From NCBI GenBank assembly GCA_036023115.1, contig JAYKKT010000059.1, forward strand, positions 2,832,001 to 2,896,000: a stretch of DNA of 64,000 nucleotides, given 5' to 3'. Shown here piece after piece: positions 40,101-50,004 of the stretch (within the stretch, counting starts at the first letter, position 1; every line of letters begins with the position of its first letter). A program made the translations under genes and the position numbers. The notes beneath the pieces were generated by a model. That model saw nothing but the letters and a program-made list of their open reading frames with translations. It had not been told where the DNA came from and did no database searches. This stretch comes from Brasenia schreberi (lineage: Eukaryota > Streptophyta > Magnoliopsida > Nymphaeales > Cabombaceae).

Positions 40101-43100
40101 TACACTTTTTCTTCTTGTATTGCTTCTTTTTTTCTTCTTTTCTGTGTCCTCTTTCCACTTCTCTTTTCCCATCTCCTCCTTTTCTTTCTTAATTTTCTTC
40201 TCTTTTCTTCCCCTCCTCTTCTTTTAATCTTTTTCTCTCTTTCCATGTCTATGATGTACACAATTATTTCTTGTCATATACAAAAGTGCATTATTTCTTT
40301 GGCAAATGATCAATAACTTCATTCTTTTAGATTTAAAAATGATGATGCTTCAAGTTTTATAAATATATTTAAGACCCAAGAGTTTCCTAGATTTTGTTGT
40401 TTATACGAATTCACATTATATATGTGTGTTGGGCAGTTAATCATCAACATGTACAAAAGATGTCTGTGACAGAAATGAAGATGTTGAGATGGATGAGTGG
40501 TCATACAAGAAAAGACCGTATACATAATGAGGTTATTAGAAACAAATTAGGAGTGGCACAAATAGAGGATAAAATGAGAGAACATCGTTTAAGATGATTT
40601 GGACATATAGAAAGAAGATCAAAAGAAGAACCTGTAAGAAGGTTAGAAAAACTAAATTTGGAAAGTATTAAAAGAGGTAGAGGACGACCACAAAAGTGTT
40701 GGAAAGAAACAATAAAGAATGATCTAGCTTATTGGGAGTTAACTGCTAACATGGCACACGATGGGGATATGTGGAAACAAAGAATCCATGTAGCCGACCC
40801 CGTCTAGTATGGGAAAAGGCTTAGTTGTTGTTGTTGTTGTACATTATATATGTGTTTTGGTATATGCTTTTGTGCTATTTGTAGAATTAATGAATTTCTT
40901 TCAATTATTGCTTAGTGATTTGTATTGCTTAATCCGCTATAATTTTTCATATAGGCTTTTGCTTTATTAGGTTAGACATTGATCACTCGCTAGCTGCTGA
41001 CAGTAACTTTGCTAATGTTAGCAATTCAAAGACATGGGAGACACATGGATGGAAGCAACACAAGGATATAAGCCATGCGCACGCCCTCCCTCAGTCCCGC
41101 TTTGACCAAGAATAAATATTAGATACAATCCAACTATGAAGAGTGAAAACAATAGTTGTCTAAAGACAAACCTTAAGGAAGATGCAACAAGAGCTTGGAC
41201 AAGAAAAACTAACTGTCAATTGTCAAAGATCAATACATGAGGTGGAAAGCAGCCAGGAAAAGCTACCTAGACAGATGCAGTGGGTGCATACATGCATGTC
41301 TGTGTGTGCATGTGTTTTAACAGAATATCAACATGCACTGGGAATGCAACTTTCCGTGTCTCTTCAATGTAGCTTTGTAAGAAGAATGTATGGAGTAATA
41401 CAATTAGAAAGAAGCTATCTATCTCAATGATCAACAGCCAAAGGAATGCTAAGACATTGCCATATGTCACGGAATGTATGAATATACTTATCTCAACATA
41501 TTACAACATTGTGAATGAAAGCAACAGAAAGATTTTGGTGAAAAGAAGGAACATTACGGTGATCCATGAGAACATCCATTGAAAGACAATAGCATACATG
41601 AAGAATGGGTGGACAAGATAACAATACAAATGTTTCTTCGTACTGATTCTCGTGAATTTTTTCATGGCCTTACATTTCCTTTTTCAGTTTAATCAACATT
41701 TGAACAAATTGAAGCATCACAAAGACACCCAAGAGACAAAGAGCGCATACCTCCTTCAATTTACTGGACTGAACGTTTTGGGCTATACAAATTGATTCTA
41801 AAGGGCTTAAACCAAAAAGCTGCAAACAGTAAGCCAAGAGATCACAATAAGCATACTGACTATCAGGCTTTCCAACAACCATATGTTATGAAAAGCAAAA
41901 TACTTGTTGGAAGTTATTCCAAAAGGATTTCGGAAAAAGGTCCACCAATTTGTGATAAAAATCAGCATATGACTTGACAAAGGATTTTGTACCATAGTAG
42001 CAAACAAATTTGATGCACAGTCTTTCTTCCGAAGGTAAAGGTGTGCATTTCCTCTAAAATCAAGCACGTCATGATATAACTAACATGCAATTACGATAGC
42101 AAGATTTACACAGATTCTGTATGATAAGCAAATAGGCAGCTTTCACATTAATGTGCACACATTCACCTAGTTATCATCCATAAATAGCATGTTTCCAAAA
42201 TGAAATCCCCAACTCTTAAGCGTACATAAGCAAAAAAAAAGATGGTTGGAAGTAAACTCATTAACTTCGTCCATAAACAGCGTGTTTCCCAAATGAAATC
42301 CCACACTCTTAAGTCTACATGCAAAACTCATTAACTTCATGTTTCTTGAGATTATAGGGAAGACAAAGTACGAGCTATATTCCAGCCAAGTTCAAACGAT
42401 TCGGACCGATTAGAAATGAAGTTTAAAGCGATGCTGAATGTGAAATTTAACCTTTAAAAAAGCATATCTAGTCTTTTTATACTGCCACAATGGCATTATA
42501 AGATGAACGTCAGATCCATCGGAAGAGACTCGGTACTATCATTATAAGCGTACGCACGCAGGCCTGTGGAGGAAAATGAACCAGAATGAAATGAGAATTG
42601 GAATAAGCGGAGATTGTCTTGCCTGGTAAAAGCAGCAAAACTCGTTCACGCTTACGATTAGCAATACATGCTTCCAGGATAGAAGAAAGCAAACGTAACA
42701 GCTACATTTACAAGAAGAAGAGCTACACAACTAACGGATAAAGGATTCTTCATGTCCTCCACGACAAACCGAACTTACTTTCTTCCTTTCTTCTACGAAA
42801 CTAATGAACATAGAACTAAGAAAAACCAAAAGAAGATACAGAGATGAAGGCCTGTTCTCACCTGAGAGCTGCTCGGATCAATCTCCGCAACGACTTCATC
42901 GCCCCCCTGAAGAAACCGAAGCCGTGGTCCCTCGGCACCGACAGAAAAGCGAGCGACGGCAACGGCGTCTGGCTTCGTCGACGAAGGTGAAGAGGAAGAA
43001 GAAGAAGAAGACGCAGAAGATGAGAAGAGCGTAGACAGAGAGTACGAAGAAGAATGCACAGCGATGGAGATGTTAGGGAACTCTTGCCGTCTCTGGGCAT

Positions 43101-43116
43101 CGCCGCCGGCCTCCAT
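16137..43116 (-). CDS. PRMT4: PRMT4, type I protein arginine methyltransferase (CARM1 homologue), 15 exons
   Basis: Exons: 43116-42862, 41819-41751, 38751-38643, 38001-37858, 37651-37548, 37439-37341, 37244-37175, 36391-36295, 30429-30375, 19498-19415, 17807-17730, 17606-17503, 16704-16532, 16448-16297, 16217-16137. All introns are GT-AG and all phases agree, giving 557 residues (Arabidopsis PRMT4A/4B are about 530). The catalytic core is complete: [12 protein letters not shown] and YYAAV (195-199), SAM motif [11 protein letters not shown] (212-221), acidic E237, double-E loop [16 protein letters not shown] with E281 and E290, and the THW loop (438-440). Family knowledge: asymmetric dimethylation of histone H3 R17 and other nuclear proteins; in Arabidopsis it affects flowering. 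The start ATG has A at -3 and G at +4; an in-frame ATG six bases upstream is the alternative. The last acceptor could lie 3 bases upstream, adding a Gln. Serine-rich residues (about 26-50) precede the PH-like N-terminal part. Confidence 0.95.
16705..19414. other. PRMT4 introns 10 to 12
   Basis: Apart from exons 17503-17606 and 17730-17807 this is AT-rich intron (798, 123 and 1607 bp) with no transposon I can name. Confidence 0.7.
20125..20975 (-). repeat. Old tandem duplication of about 340 bp in PRMT4 intron 9
   Basis: 20125-20465 and 20630-20975 are diverged direct copies. Both contain TCAGAAAAGCCAAACTTGCA and TATAAGAGTGGCCAACCATG in the same order and end near TTGGCCCTCTCTG. The second carries small insertions. 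Confidence 0.85.
21124..22020. repeat. LTR-like direct repeat, left copy, PRMT4 intron 9
   Basis: The 897-bp segment beginning TATGACCTTACAAATG and ending ACACTGCCATAG is repeated in the same orientation at 29379-30242 with modest divergence. Length, direct orientation and the 7.4-kb separation fit an LTR pair, but the terminal TG...CA and a target duplication were not found. The identity as LTR is inferred. Confidence 0.7.
22225..22380 (-). repeat. Degenerate short tandem repeat next to the captured gene fragments
   Basis: On the minus strand about five imperfect units of the type GCAGCCATGAAGGTTG occur in a row, with intervening variation. They lie directly downstream of the SEC14-like fragment. 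Confidence 0.6.
22436..22657 (-). pseudogene. Captured SEC14-like phosphatidylinositol-transfer protein fragment
   Basis: Reads [16 protein letters not shown] and, in the same frame, [20 protein letters not shown] and [19 protein letters not shown]. This is the hallmark N-terminal region (CRAL-TRIO-N) of plant SEC14-like SFH lipid-transfer proteins. Only about 74 codons are present, uninterrupted by intron or stop. After FLKA the sequence leaves the family and the frame ends at 22388. It sits immediately downstream, in the same orientation, of a valyl-tRNA synthetase fragment. Confidence 0.85.
22665..23482 (-). pseudogene. Captured valyl-tRNA synthetase fragment, frameshifted and intronless
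   Basis: Across about 800 bp the three minus-strand frames together give a continuous valyl-tRNA synthetase segment: [66 protein letters not shown] and [18 protein letters not shown]. The family carries [13 protein letters not shown] in its editing (CP1) domain and [11 protein letters not shown] nearer the catalytic core. Several frameshifts and stops make it non-coding. No intron interrupts it. The SDLEVEYSEE-type sequence suggests the organellar, bacterial-type enzyme, which I infer only from motif memory. The left end joins the SEC14-like fragment at about 22660; the right end abuts retrotransposon protease sequence. Confidence 0.88.
23483..25885 (-). mobile_element. Ty3-type LTR retrotransposon remnant A (gag-protease plus LTR-like part)
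   Basis: Read right to left: an LTR or leader-like segment (25885 to about 25020), a gag part (24831-24180) with a zinc-knuckle-like [18 protein letters not shown], and a protease part near 23620-23720 with QALHIEVVF and the aspartate motif CLVDGG. Stops and frameshifts break it, and no reverse transcriptase or integrase is seen. Compared with fragment B it lacks about 470 bp of gag. Its right portion is the inverted counterpart of 27790-29270. Confidence 0.8.
26395..26816. mobile_element. Foldback MITE-like element with CGTATCG-rich ends
   Basis: The outer ends carry CCGTATCGTGGGCAACC and CGTATCGTGGAGCCCAACG with further ACGATACGATAC motifs. Internally 26500-26552 and 26660-26703 form an imperfect inverted repeat of about 45 bp (GGCATCCTTCGA / TCGAAGGATGCC) with a spacer of about 110 bp. 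Confidence 0.6.
26937..27126 (+). pseudogene. hAT-like transposase C-terminal exon
   Basis: After an AG acceptor (CATAG, 26934-26938) the frame gives [20 protein letters not shown] and [17 protein letters not shown], resembling the acidic C-terminal tail of plant hAT or DUF659-type transposases. No upstream transposase domain is present. The piece lies between two copies of the CGTATCGTGGAGCCCAACG end motif (26772 and 27427), consistent with an internal-deletion derivative. The family call is from pattern memory. Confidence 0.5.
27790..29340 (+). mobile_element. Ty3-type LTR retrotransposon remnant B, opposite orientation to A
   Basis: 27790-28330 matches the LTR or leader part of remnant A on the other strand. 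It continues into gag sequence (28340-29270), including the capsid-like segment about 28690-28970 that A has lost. It ends beside the right LTR-like repeat at 29379. Frameshifts and stops are frequent; no pol domain follows. Confidence 0.8.
29379..30242. repeat. LTR-like direct repeat, right copy, PRMT4 intron 9
   Basis: Counterpart of 21124-22020. It starts TATGACCTTACAAATG and ends ACATTGTCATAG; both flanks then diverge. It lies 133 bp from exon 9 of PRMT4. Confidence 0.7.
30890..31770 (+). mobile_element. Decayed RTE-type LINE reverse-transcriptase fragment, PRMT4 intron 8
   Basis: Several frames together give plant LINE ORF2 pieces: [26 protein letters not shown] followed by [10 protein letters not shown], and [18 protein letters not shown]. 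The last matches the reverse-transcriptase block normally written DLEKAYDRVPRE. Many stops; antisense to PRMT4. Confidence 0.75.
31771..34493. other. Intron 8 region with LTR-like and tandem-repeat sequence
   Basis: 32640-32800 holds about four imperfect 34-nt units built on TTAGCCAAGA and TGCACCAAA. 32985-33270 has a CTCTATAAATTC TATA-like box, a GA tract and AT-rich 3' sequence, like a retrotransposon LTR. 33900-34500 resembles the LTR part of remnants A and B. No coding frame recognised. Confidence 0.45.
34494..34690 (-). mobile_element. Ty3-type gag fragment C, PRMT4 intron 8
   Basis: Aligns with 24234-24420 of remnant A (shared GGCTCTTT, GAGGGCTCTGAT and GAGATGTGGAGC blocks). LTR-like sequence lies directly to its left, so an internal deletion joined the two. 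Too short to be functional. Confidence 0.65.
34691..35085 (+). mobile_element. RTE-type LINE 3' end, copy 1
   Basis: Carries the ORF2 C-terminal segment [20 protein letters not shown] and FGHIERL, then the conserved 3' end ATCCATGTAGCCGACCCCAT and a TTGTTG tail. Frameshifted; in PRMT4 intron 8, antisense to the gene. Confidence 0.85.
35205..35880. mobile_element. GTGTCGG/CCGTGTC-ended MITE-like element
   Basis: The left end is rich in GACACCG/GTGTCGG motifs; the right end has GCCGTGTCGCCG and CACCCGTGTGAC. The internal DNA is AT-rich and non-coding. No precise target duplication identified. Confidence 0.4.
38190..38430. repeat. Imperfect tandem duplication of about 120 bp, PRMT4 intron 3
   Basis: 38190-38310 and 38318-38430 share ATACTTCTACAAA, ATATTCAGCT, GGAGAACT and CAAAATCATAAC in the same order. 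Confidence 0.75.
38885..38940 (-). mobile_element. RTE-type LINE 3' tip
   Basis: ACAACAACAACAACTAAGCC followed by TTTTCCCATACTAGATGG is the reverse complement of the LINE 3' end seen at 40795-40845. It is severely 5'-truncated. Confidence 0.8.
40085..40255. repeat. Polypyrimidine tract of about 170 bp, PRMT4 intron 2
   Basis: Nearly all bases on the plus strand are C or T, so the transcribed PRMT4 pre-mRNA has a long polypurine run. Confidence 0.85.
40425..40845 (+). mobile_element. RTE-type LINE 3' end, best-preserved copy
   Basis: Encodes the ORF2 C-terminal part: [71 protein letters not shown] and [11 protein letters not shown]. Only one stop interrupts it before the end. The 3' end is GGGAAAAGGCTTAG followed by repeated TTG. 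Lies in PRMT4 intron 2, antisense to the gene. Confidence 0.9.
42176..42340. repeat. Imperfect tandem duplication, PRMT4 intron 1
   Basis: Two direct units share TCCATAAATAGCATGTTTCC / TCCATAAACAGCGTGTTTCC, AAATGAAATCCC and AACTCATTAACTTC. Confidence 0.75.
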
Positions 43117-43122
43117 CTTCAT

Positions 43123-45849
43123 TAGGGATTCGCTTTCGCGATTTAGGGTTTTTGGATAGAAGAAAGAGCGAGAAAGCCTAACGGGAGCCACCATTGATTT
43201 CTCCTTGTATTTATGTAAAAGACGCGGCAACGGACGCGCCACAAATGATTCGGTGGGCATCCTCGTAATACGCCGTTTTACATAGTTAAACTTCACTCAA
43301 CGTGCGTTATGGACCCCCATGACACGTCAAGTGGATCTCGCTCGTGAAACGTTTCACATAATTCCTTCGGGTAGAATCAATTTTGTGGGTTCAGATTGTC
43401 AAAAGATCCAGATGATTGTGACCCAGTACTGAACCCGGGTCAGGTCCTACTGGATCCGGGTTAGAATCCTAAAGTGTTGTCCTGAGTTGAAAGTGTTGGA
43501 CTACCCAGATCCAGATGAGCAGTTGGATTGAACTCTCAAACCCAAAGAACTCGAGCCTTACTTGGCACTGAGCCGAATATGAATCATCATTGAACCTCAT
43601 CTTGTATTATATGAGCCTTTTTTAGGTGAAATATTAGCATTAAACTCAAGAAAGTATGGTCATGTTTTATGGTTTCTCCTTTGGAACTCTTCTCAAACTG
43701 ATGAGAACGAGACCTTGAAAACAAAACAAACAATAAAACCAACTATATTTATATGATCTGGTATTGGGCAGTTGTCTATCATTATGACGACCCATTAAAG
43801 ATATTGAAGTAGATGTATGATCGTAACAACAAGAGACACTAAATTTACGACAAGGTTATGAAAGATAAAGTTAGTTTGACCAATTACAATAACAACCAAA
43901 TGAAGCTTGAGTGTTGAGTGTGAAATCATGAAACTGTATCCGGTGAACATTTCAAAACGGTTGTAGTGCGAGGCATGCATGTACTTCAAAAAAAACGAGT
44001 CAATATGATGTGTATATGTATACATTTATATGTATATAATTAATATATATATATAGAGAGAGAGGAATTAGTAAATGCACAGGTTGATATATGCTTAAAT
44101 ATTTTTAAAGATCTCAACCTTGTGATCTTAAAGATCAATGGTTGAGATTTTAAGTCAAAAAGTAATTTGTACCATGTGCTTTATTACATTTTTACAAAAT
44201 ACTAATGTACTTTTTTGCTTTTGAGTTTCGAATTTCAACTGTGGATTGGACAGTTGGTATGTTTAAGCATGGATTGATGTGTGCATGAACTATGCTCTCT
44301 CTCTATCTTTATATATAAAACATTTATAAACATATCTAAATATATGGTACATGTATGTTTTATATAATACACACACATTTGAGTGAAGGCCCCAACCGGG
44401 GAGGGGGTACCTGCAAAGTGGGTAGCAATTGTCATCCTTATGCGCGATTATTAACCTTAAAGGCACTCGCCCACTTGGCTATTAGGTTAACTCGCAAATT
44501 AGAAGTCATGAGTTCGATACAGTGAGAACGGTTGTAGTGCGAGGCATGTATGGGTAGGGTGAAAACCAACCCTACCCCACCCTATTGTCATCCCCAGCCA
44601 CGCATGTTTTAGCACTATGTTGACTAGGACTTGATCTGGGCCTTGCCACTTAGTATCTACTAAAGGACTTTGTTTTGATTTGGTTGGTGAATGATCTATT
44701 TGCAATTGCACCTAAGGGTGTGTTTGATTCATGGTACCAAGTTTTTGGTATTGTAATTATAGTTCTAGGCTCACATGGGACTGGAACCTATGGTAAGGAC
44801 CATATGTGGTTTTTTGTTTAATTTGCACTTTGAACCAACACTCGAAATTATGGTTTTGTATTTGATTTTTCCTTGGACCTGGTATTCGAGTTTCAACTTC
44901 TTATAATTAGTTTCATGTTTGATAAATATCATTCACATAAAACTACAAACAACAATCATAATTGCAAACATCACGTTCATATTCATATGTTCAATAGGTC
45001 AATAATTTCTACTTTTGTATTCTTTTGAAATTTCGGCATAGTCTCTCCTTGCTCGAAGGCAATTATGGGTGTTGGACATTTATAACAACAATATTAACAA
45101 CTATCGTTTTTGTTTGATGTTCAGAAATATAATTAAAACTTATGAAAAAAAAATCAACCTTAAGAAAAAGGAATAACTTCAAAATGACATTCACAAGTGG
45201 ATCAAATATAATTTGTTTGTTCTTTTCTTTTCTAAAAAACTTTTGCCATAATTTTCTCTTACTAAAAAGTAATTTTGACTCACAAGAGAACTATAGTACA
45301 TAGATATCATCTAAAGAAAATAAATATAAATATCTTTAAAGCATCTTTTAAATCCATAATAACTTAGAGGATTAAACCAATTACAACTTCATATCTATAA
45401 CAAAATCAATTATAACTACAACTGTAAGTACAAAATAAAGTCCTTTCAAGAAGTAACAATCATTATATCATGTGAAGCTTTCGATCTCTTGTTGTTATCC
45501 TTCCTACATCAAAGCGCTCAATAGAAAAGTTTGTAATAAAGAAGAAAAAGTCACAATAACATCGAAGAATACGAAAGAACACAACAAGGAGAAGTATTAT
45601 AATTAAAGCACAATATTCAAGTAATCAATACAACAAATTACCTTTACATCATATTCTCATAATTGACCACATCATGACCAAATGATCCTTGTAAACAATT
45701 TGAGACATTAAAGTTATTTCAATGATAAAAATAAGAAAGAAAATGCTAATGTTGAAATTCACATTAATTAATAGTTTAGTAATCTATATACAAGTCCACT
45801 GGTGGAACACTAGGTATACTAAAATTATTTTTTGGGCTACCCATTAGAG
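43123..45849. other. PRMT4 upstream region and repeat-rich spacer
   Basis: About 43123-43400 is the likely PRMT4 promoter and 5' UTR. A 24-bp motif beginning ACGGTTGTAGTGCGAGGCAT occurs near 43957 and again near 44527. 44455-44530 has a SINE-like B box (TGAGTTCGATAC). 44715 starts GGGTGTGTTTGATTCATGG, resembling a transposon terminal repeat. Confidence 0.4.
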
Positions 45850-46260
45850 TGCAGTGCCTGCTTTGACTCTCGAAAAATCTCGCTCAAGACTTCATGATGC
45901 TTCCAATGTGATGCATGTCGAAGACCCTTATAATTAGTATGATACTTCGTATATTCACTTCAAACGTCTTGATCAACAAGCAAACATTTATTCTTCTAAT
46001 CAAAACTAAAATCACTCTTGAAAAGCGAAGTTTTATAGATCATAAGATTTACTTTTACCTTTTTCAGTTTATTTCTTATTTTATCCTTAGTAATATGTGG
46101 CCCATACCTTTTATACATCTTTTTTTTCACTTCTCTCATCATCTTAGGTTTTAACATTTCACTTGCTTTCATGCAAGAGATGTGTGATTGCTCGAGCATA
46201 CATTTTAATTGGTATTCAAATTGTTCATCGCTCCATTTCAGACCTCATTGTGATTCTTGA
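45850..46260 (-). pseudogene. MYB/SANT-like domain remnant of a PIF/Harbinger-type transposon
   Basis: The minus strand reads SDEQFEYQLKCMLEQ, then YGPHITKDKIRNKLKKVKVN, LLVDQDV, SEYTKYH and HWKHHEVLSEIFRES. This is the plant MYB/SANT-like DNA-binding domain pattern (normally with TKDQLKNR and DDVWDEY motifs) that accompanies Harbinger-type elements and related host proteins. At least three in-frame stops make it non-coding. The superfamily link is inferred. Confidence 0.65.
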
Positions 46261-47357
46261 ATATCTTTCATGCTAATATCCATATCTCATAAAACACAAA
46301 ATATTTAGATACATAAGGAAAGCCCAACACAAACTATTCCAATATATAAGCTATTTTAGGTGTTCGATGAACATCTTATTGAAATTTAACATTAAGAAAA
46401 AAAGAAGTTTCAAATTTGTAAATCAATAAGAAGGCCAACTCTTCAAGAGATATCTAGGGCATTTCACTTCCTTGTGCCACCGAAAAAGTACTATCTCATT
46501 GTATGGGCATTGCAGTTTCAAGCGTTTAGTTTTATCTGTTGTATTGTAAAATGCAAGTTGTGTTGTATAGTGCTTGTACTTGAGCCCATGAGAACCACAA
46601 TGTTCAAACTACAAACATAAAGAAAATATTTAGAGTATATTACTCGTTAAGAGAAAAGAAGTCACGAGTCATATGAATATCTTAAAGATTCACCATGGTT
46701 TTGTTTCTAACAAGATTTGAATGGCATTTTATTTTGAAAGGAAATATAGTTGGGGATTAAAAACGTAAAATGAGTCTAAGGTTTACAAAATGACAAAGAA
46801 ACAAAAGAAATTTCAAATATAGGACTAATTATAAGTTTTAAATGACTGGAAAACCAAGACTATATGCTACATGGTTTACTTCGTTTGGGATTGTCATACT
46901 GCTTAAAAAAAAGTAGTGCACTTTATTTTCAAGTATTTCATCGAACATTTAAAATATAAAAAACAAAATACACAAAAAAATATTCAAAGTAGAGGAAGGA
47001 AATGAGAAGAAAAGGATGAAAAAAGCATGAAAAGAGAGTATCACTGGTTGGAAAAAACATCGTGAGAGAGAGAGTTGAGAGACGAGGAAGAAGAAGGGAA
47101 GTTACTTTGCACTTGAGTACGATGGATAAAAAGAGAGCCAACACCGGTTGGAGAAAGTAGTTCAGGACTTTGTGAGCCTTTTCCCTTTCTCTTTTGTTCT
47201 CGAGGAATCAATGGTGGAAGTCTTAAAAGAGGTAGAGATCAAGTCAATCTCCAGAGTTTTGATTGAGGGAACCACGAGTTCGTGTTTGTGCCAATCACGT
47301 TATTTTGAATACTAGACGAGGCCCTCATAGTCACACCAAGGCCATCCTCATTTTCTC
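46261..47357. other. Spacer without recognised gene
   Basis: AT-rich. Possibly the rest of the Harbinger-type remnant on the left; nothing coding was recognised. Confidence 0.3.
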
Positions 47358-47594
47358 TAGGGGTGGCAAATCGGGTGGACTTGTTAGGATCAGGTCGATC
47401 AATTCTAACCCAGATCCAACACGGTTTGACCTATACCCGACCCGATCTGAGTCCAGTCTGGCTCATCCTGGATCTGACCCAATTTTGCTAGGTCAGTTTG
47501 AACGACCTGTGGATGACATAAGGTGCTAAACTCCCAACCTGAACACGGATTTTCCGGTGGGGCTCAGGTCGGGTCTAGACCTGCCACCCTTAAT
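47358..47594. mobile_element. MITE-like element with AGGGGTGGCAA termini
   Basis: Begins TAGGGGTGGCAAATCGGG and ends CTGCCACCCTTA, an imperfect inverted pair. The interior is rich in GGGTCGGGTC / GACCCGATC words. The flanking 8-mers are only partly alike, so a target duplication is doubtful. Confidence 0.55.
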
Positions 47595-48123
47595 CTTATG
47601 GAGCCTTGAACTCGACTCATCTTGGTTGTCTAGCCAGCAAACCAATACGAGTCACTTCCAAACGGTTCCACCTGAATGGGTTGTTTGAGATATTTCTTGC
47701 AAAATGTTTTGTTTGATATAGCTAACACCTACGCCATATATTGAATCTTATATGGTTTGCTCCAGAATGCTCCAACACGGACATTAACCAGTCTCGATCC
47801 ATTGGCAGTGGCAGATCTCGATCAGATTGATCCATTGTGCAACTCTTGACTGATACCACAAGCCATACCGAGCCATTTTTCATATAAAATATGTGAAGTT
47901 GAGGTGGGCCAAATGGTATGTTTAATGCAGCCGGTGGTGGATTGTGGAGTTGAGATGGGTTGTTTGCCACAGCTCAAACTATACATAGAAAACCCCCATC
48001 ATGTCCACTTATGCCCACACATTATTTTTGGGTGGTATAAGTGTAATTTCAAATTTTATAAAGGGTTTTGAGAAAGATCGAAGGATATTTTATATGCCCT
48101 CTCTATATAGTTTGAGCTAAGCT
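47595..48123. other. Spacer without recognised gene
   Basis: No exon, RNA gene or repeat recognised. Confidence 0.3.
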
Positions 48124-48240
48124 CGATTAACATACCAAGATAGAAAAACCCCATCCGTCTATCGATTAACATACCAAGATAGAAAAACCCCATCCGTCTA
48201 TCGATTAACATACCAAGATAGAAAAACCCCATCCGTCTAT
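48124..48240 (+). repeat. Three exact tandem copies of a 39-bp unit
   Basis: The unit begins CGATTAACATACCAAGATAG and ends CCGTCTAT. Copies at 48124-48162, 48163-48201 and 48202-48240 are identical as given. Confidence 0.97.
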
Positions 48241-48243
48241 AAA

Positions 48244-48515
48244 GTGTATATATCTATATACATATATATATACATATATATATATATGTATATATATGTA
48301 TATATATGTATATATATGTATATATATGTATATATATGTATATATATGTATATATATGTATATATATGTATATATATATATACATATATATGTATATATA
48401 TACATATATATACATATATATACATATATATACATATATACACATATATATATGTGTATGTATATATATGTGTATATATGTATATATATGTATATATATA
48501 TATATATATATATGA
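48244..48515. repeat. TATATATGTA minisatellite in a TA-rich block
   Basis: Around 48285-48370 the 10-bp unit TATATATGTA repeats in register about eight times. Flanking sequence is TATATACA / TGTATATA variation, largely self-complementary. Confidence 0.9.
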
Positions 48516-49890
48516 TTGGGTAGAGGAAACTTCAAGTGCTTTGTGGACTTGAAATACAAGTACCAAAAAGATATTGTATCGGTATGGAACTGAAACTATA
48601 TTAACTAGAGTGATCTCTAGAGTTGATTTGTGAAGGTGTTGATCTCGTGTTATATCTAAAACGCAACGTCTTCTTTGCTCTCTGTTATTATTTTAAACTG
48701 GAAAGACTTGGGTCTTATTTGTTTATTACCTTTTCTTTTTTGAAATAAAATGGATGATCAAATTCGGGTAGCACCCCAAGATTTTTGGGTCGGGTCACAA
48801 TTAGGGTCCATCACAAATCCAAACCACATTAACAACGGCGGAAGCTGTCACTCTGGGCAAGAAAAGGGATTGATTGTAAGCATTCGAATGCATAAAAAGG
48901 TGCTACTTATGTATTTGGATTATGGGTTTCTTTTACGTATTGATTTGGATTATGAGAGCTAGTTAGGTGTGCTGGACACCGATTGTGACCGACCCATTTT
49001 CAGTTATTGGTTGCATTCACTCACAGGTAGATATGGTCGGTTTCGGTCATGTTTCCGGTTTGAGTTTTGAACTGTTTGAAACAGGTAAACAAATAAATAA
49101 ATAAAATTTAAATTTAAATTTAAATTTAAGACCGTTGATTTCAGTTTCGGTCCTAGATAACATGAAACCAAAACCGAACCATGTGTTCTCTCATTAGTAT
49201 GGGCCACACACACACATATATGTGTATGTGTGTGTGAGAGAAATTCCTATATTCTGTCTTTATGAAGGAATACTAGTGAGACAAGGAAACCTCTTTGCTG
49301 ACCAAATAATTTATTGTATCTTGGTATGTTTCTATGCGATTGATCCGTTCTCCCGTTTATGTGCATCAATCTCAACATGCAGATAGGAGGAAGCGATCAT
49401 AAAACTGCATGGACAGGAGGTGTAATCGAGCTTAGTTGAACTCGAGTACAAGGGAGCTCGTCTCGACTTGTTAAGAAAATGCTCAAAATCGAAGTTCGAT
49501 CTCCATGCTCGAGCTTCAGCTCAAGTCCTGCTCGAACAATTCAAGCTCAACTCGACTAAGCTAATTTGAGGTCGGTCACACTCTATTAAATTTGTGAATT
49601 ATCTCGAACATGAAAAGTTTCTGACCCTGAAGTTTAACGTGGGTCGACCCAAACGCATAAAACTTTTAATATATGAACAAATATTGTAAAGCTCAATTAG
49701 GCTGTTCGATCATAGGACTCATGATAAACTCGAGCTCGAGTAGCTGGTGAGCAGCTTGGCTCACTCGCGCTCGTAACATGGACCTTACAACAAGGCAGTG
49801 CAAAAAAAAATACAGGTCTCTTTGATTAAACAGGAAGATCGAGGTGGAGTATGAAAAAATATATGAAAACTCGGAGAGGGATGTCGAAAA
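48516..49890. other. Upstream region of the RING-H2 gene
   Basis: 49107-49129 is an AAATTT-rich tandem. 49205-49235 has alternating CA/TG. 49420-49775 is dense in CTCGAG/GAGCTC palindromes, like a low-copy transposon. No gene recognised. Confidence 0.35.
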
Positions 49891-49891
49891 T

Positions 49892-49899
49892 TATAAAAA
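49892..49899 (+). promoter_or_regulatory. TATA box of the RING-H2 gene
   Basis: TATAAAAA lies about 110 bp before the ATG at 50005 but only 4 bp before the more upstream ATG at 49903. A transcript starting 25-35 bp downstream of this box would exclude the upstream ATG. Confidence 0.6.
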
Positions 49900-50004
49900 G
49901 CAATGAAGTCCTCGTCGCCGTTAACCTCTCACTCGTTACACCGTTTCCTTCTTAACACAGTCGCTTACCAACTAAACCAGTGCCGAACAAAGCAGCCATC
50001 AACC

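Noticed and set aside
40052..40261. A Lys/Arg-rich minus-strand frame
   Set aside because: Translation of the polypurine strand of an intronic tract.
48205..48566. Several overlapping frames rich in Tyr and Ile
   Set aside because: They are translations of the TA-rich minisatellite, not genes.
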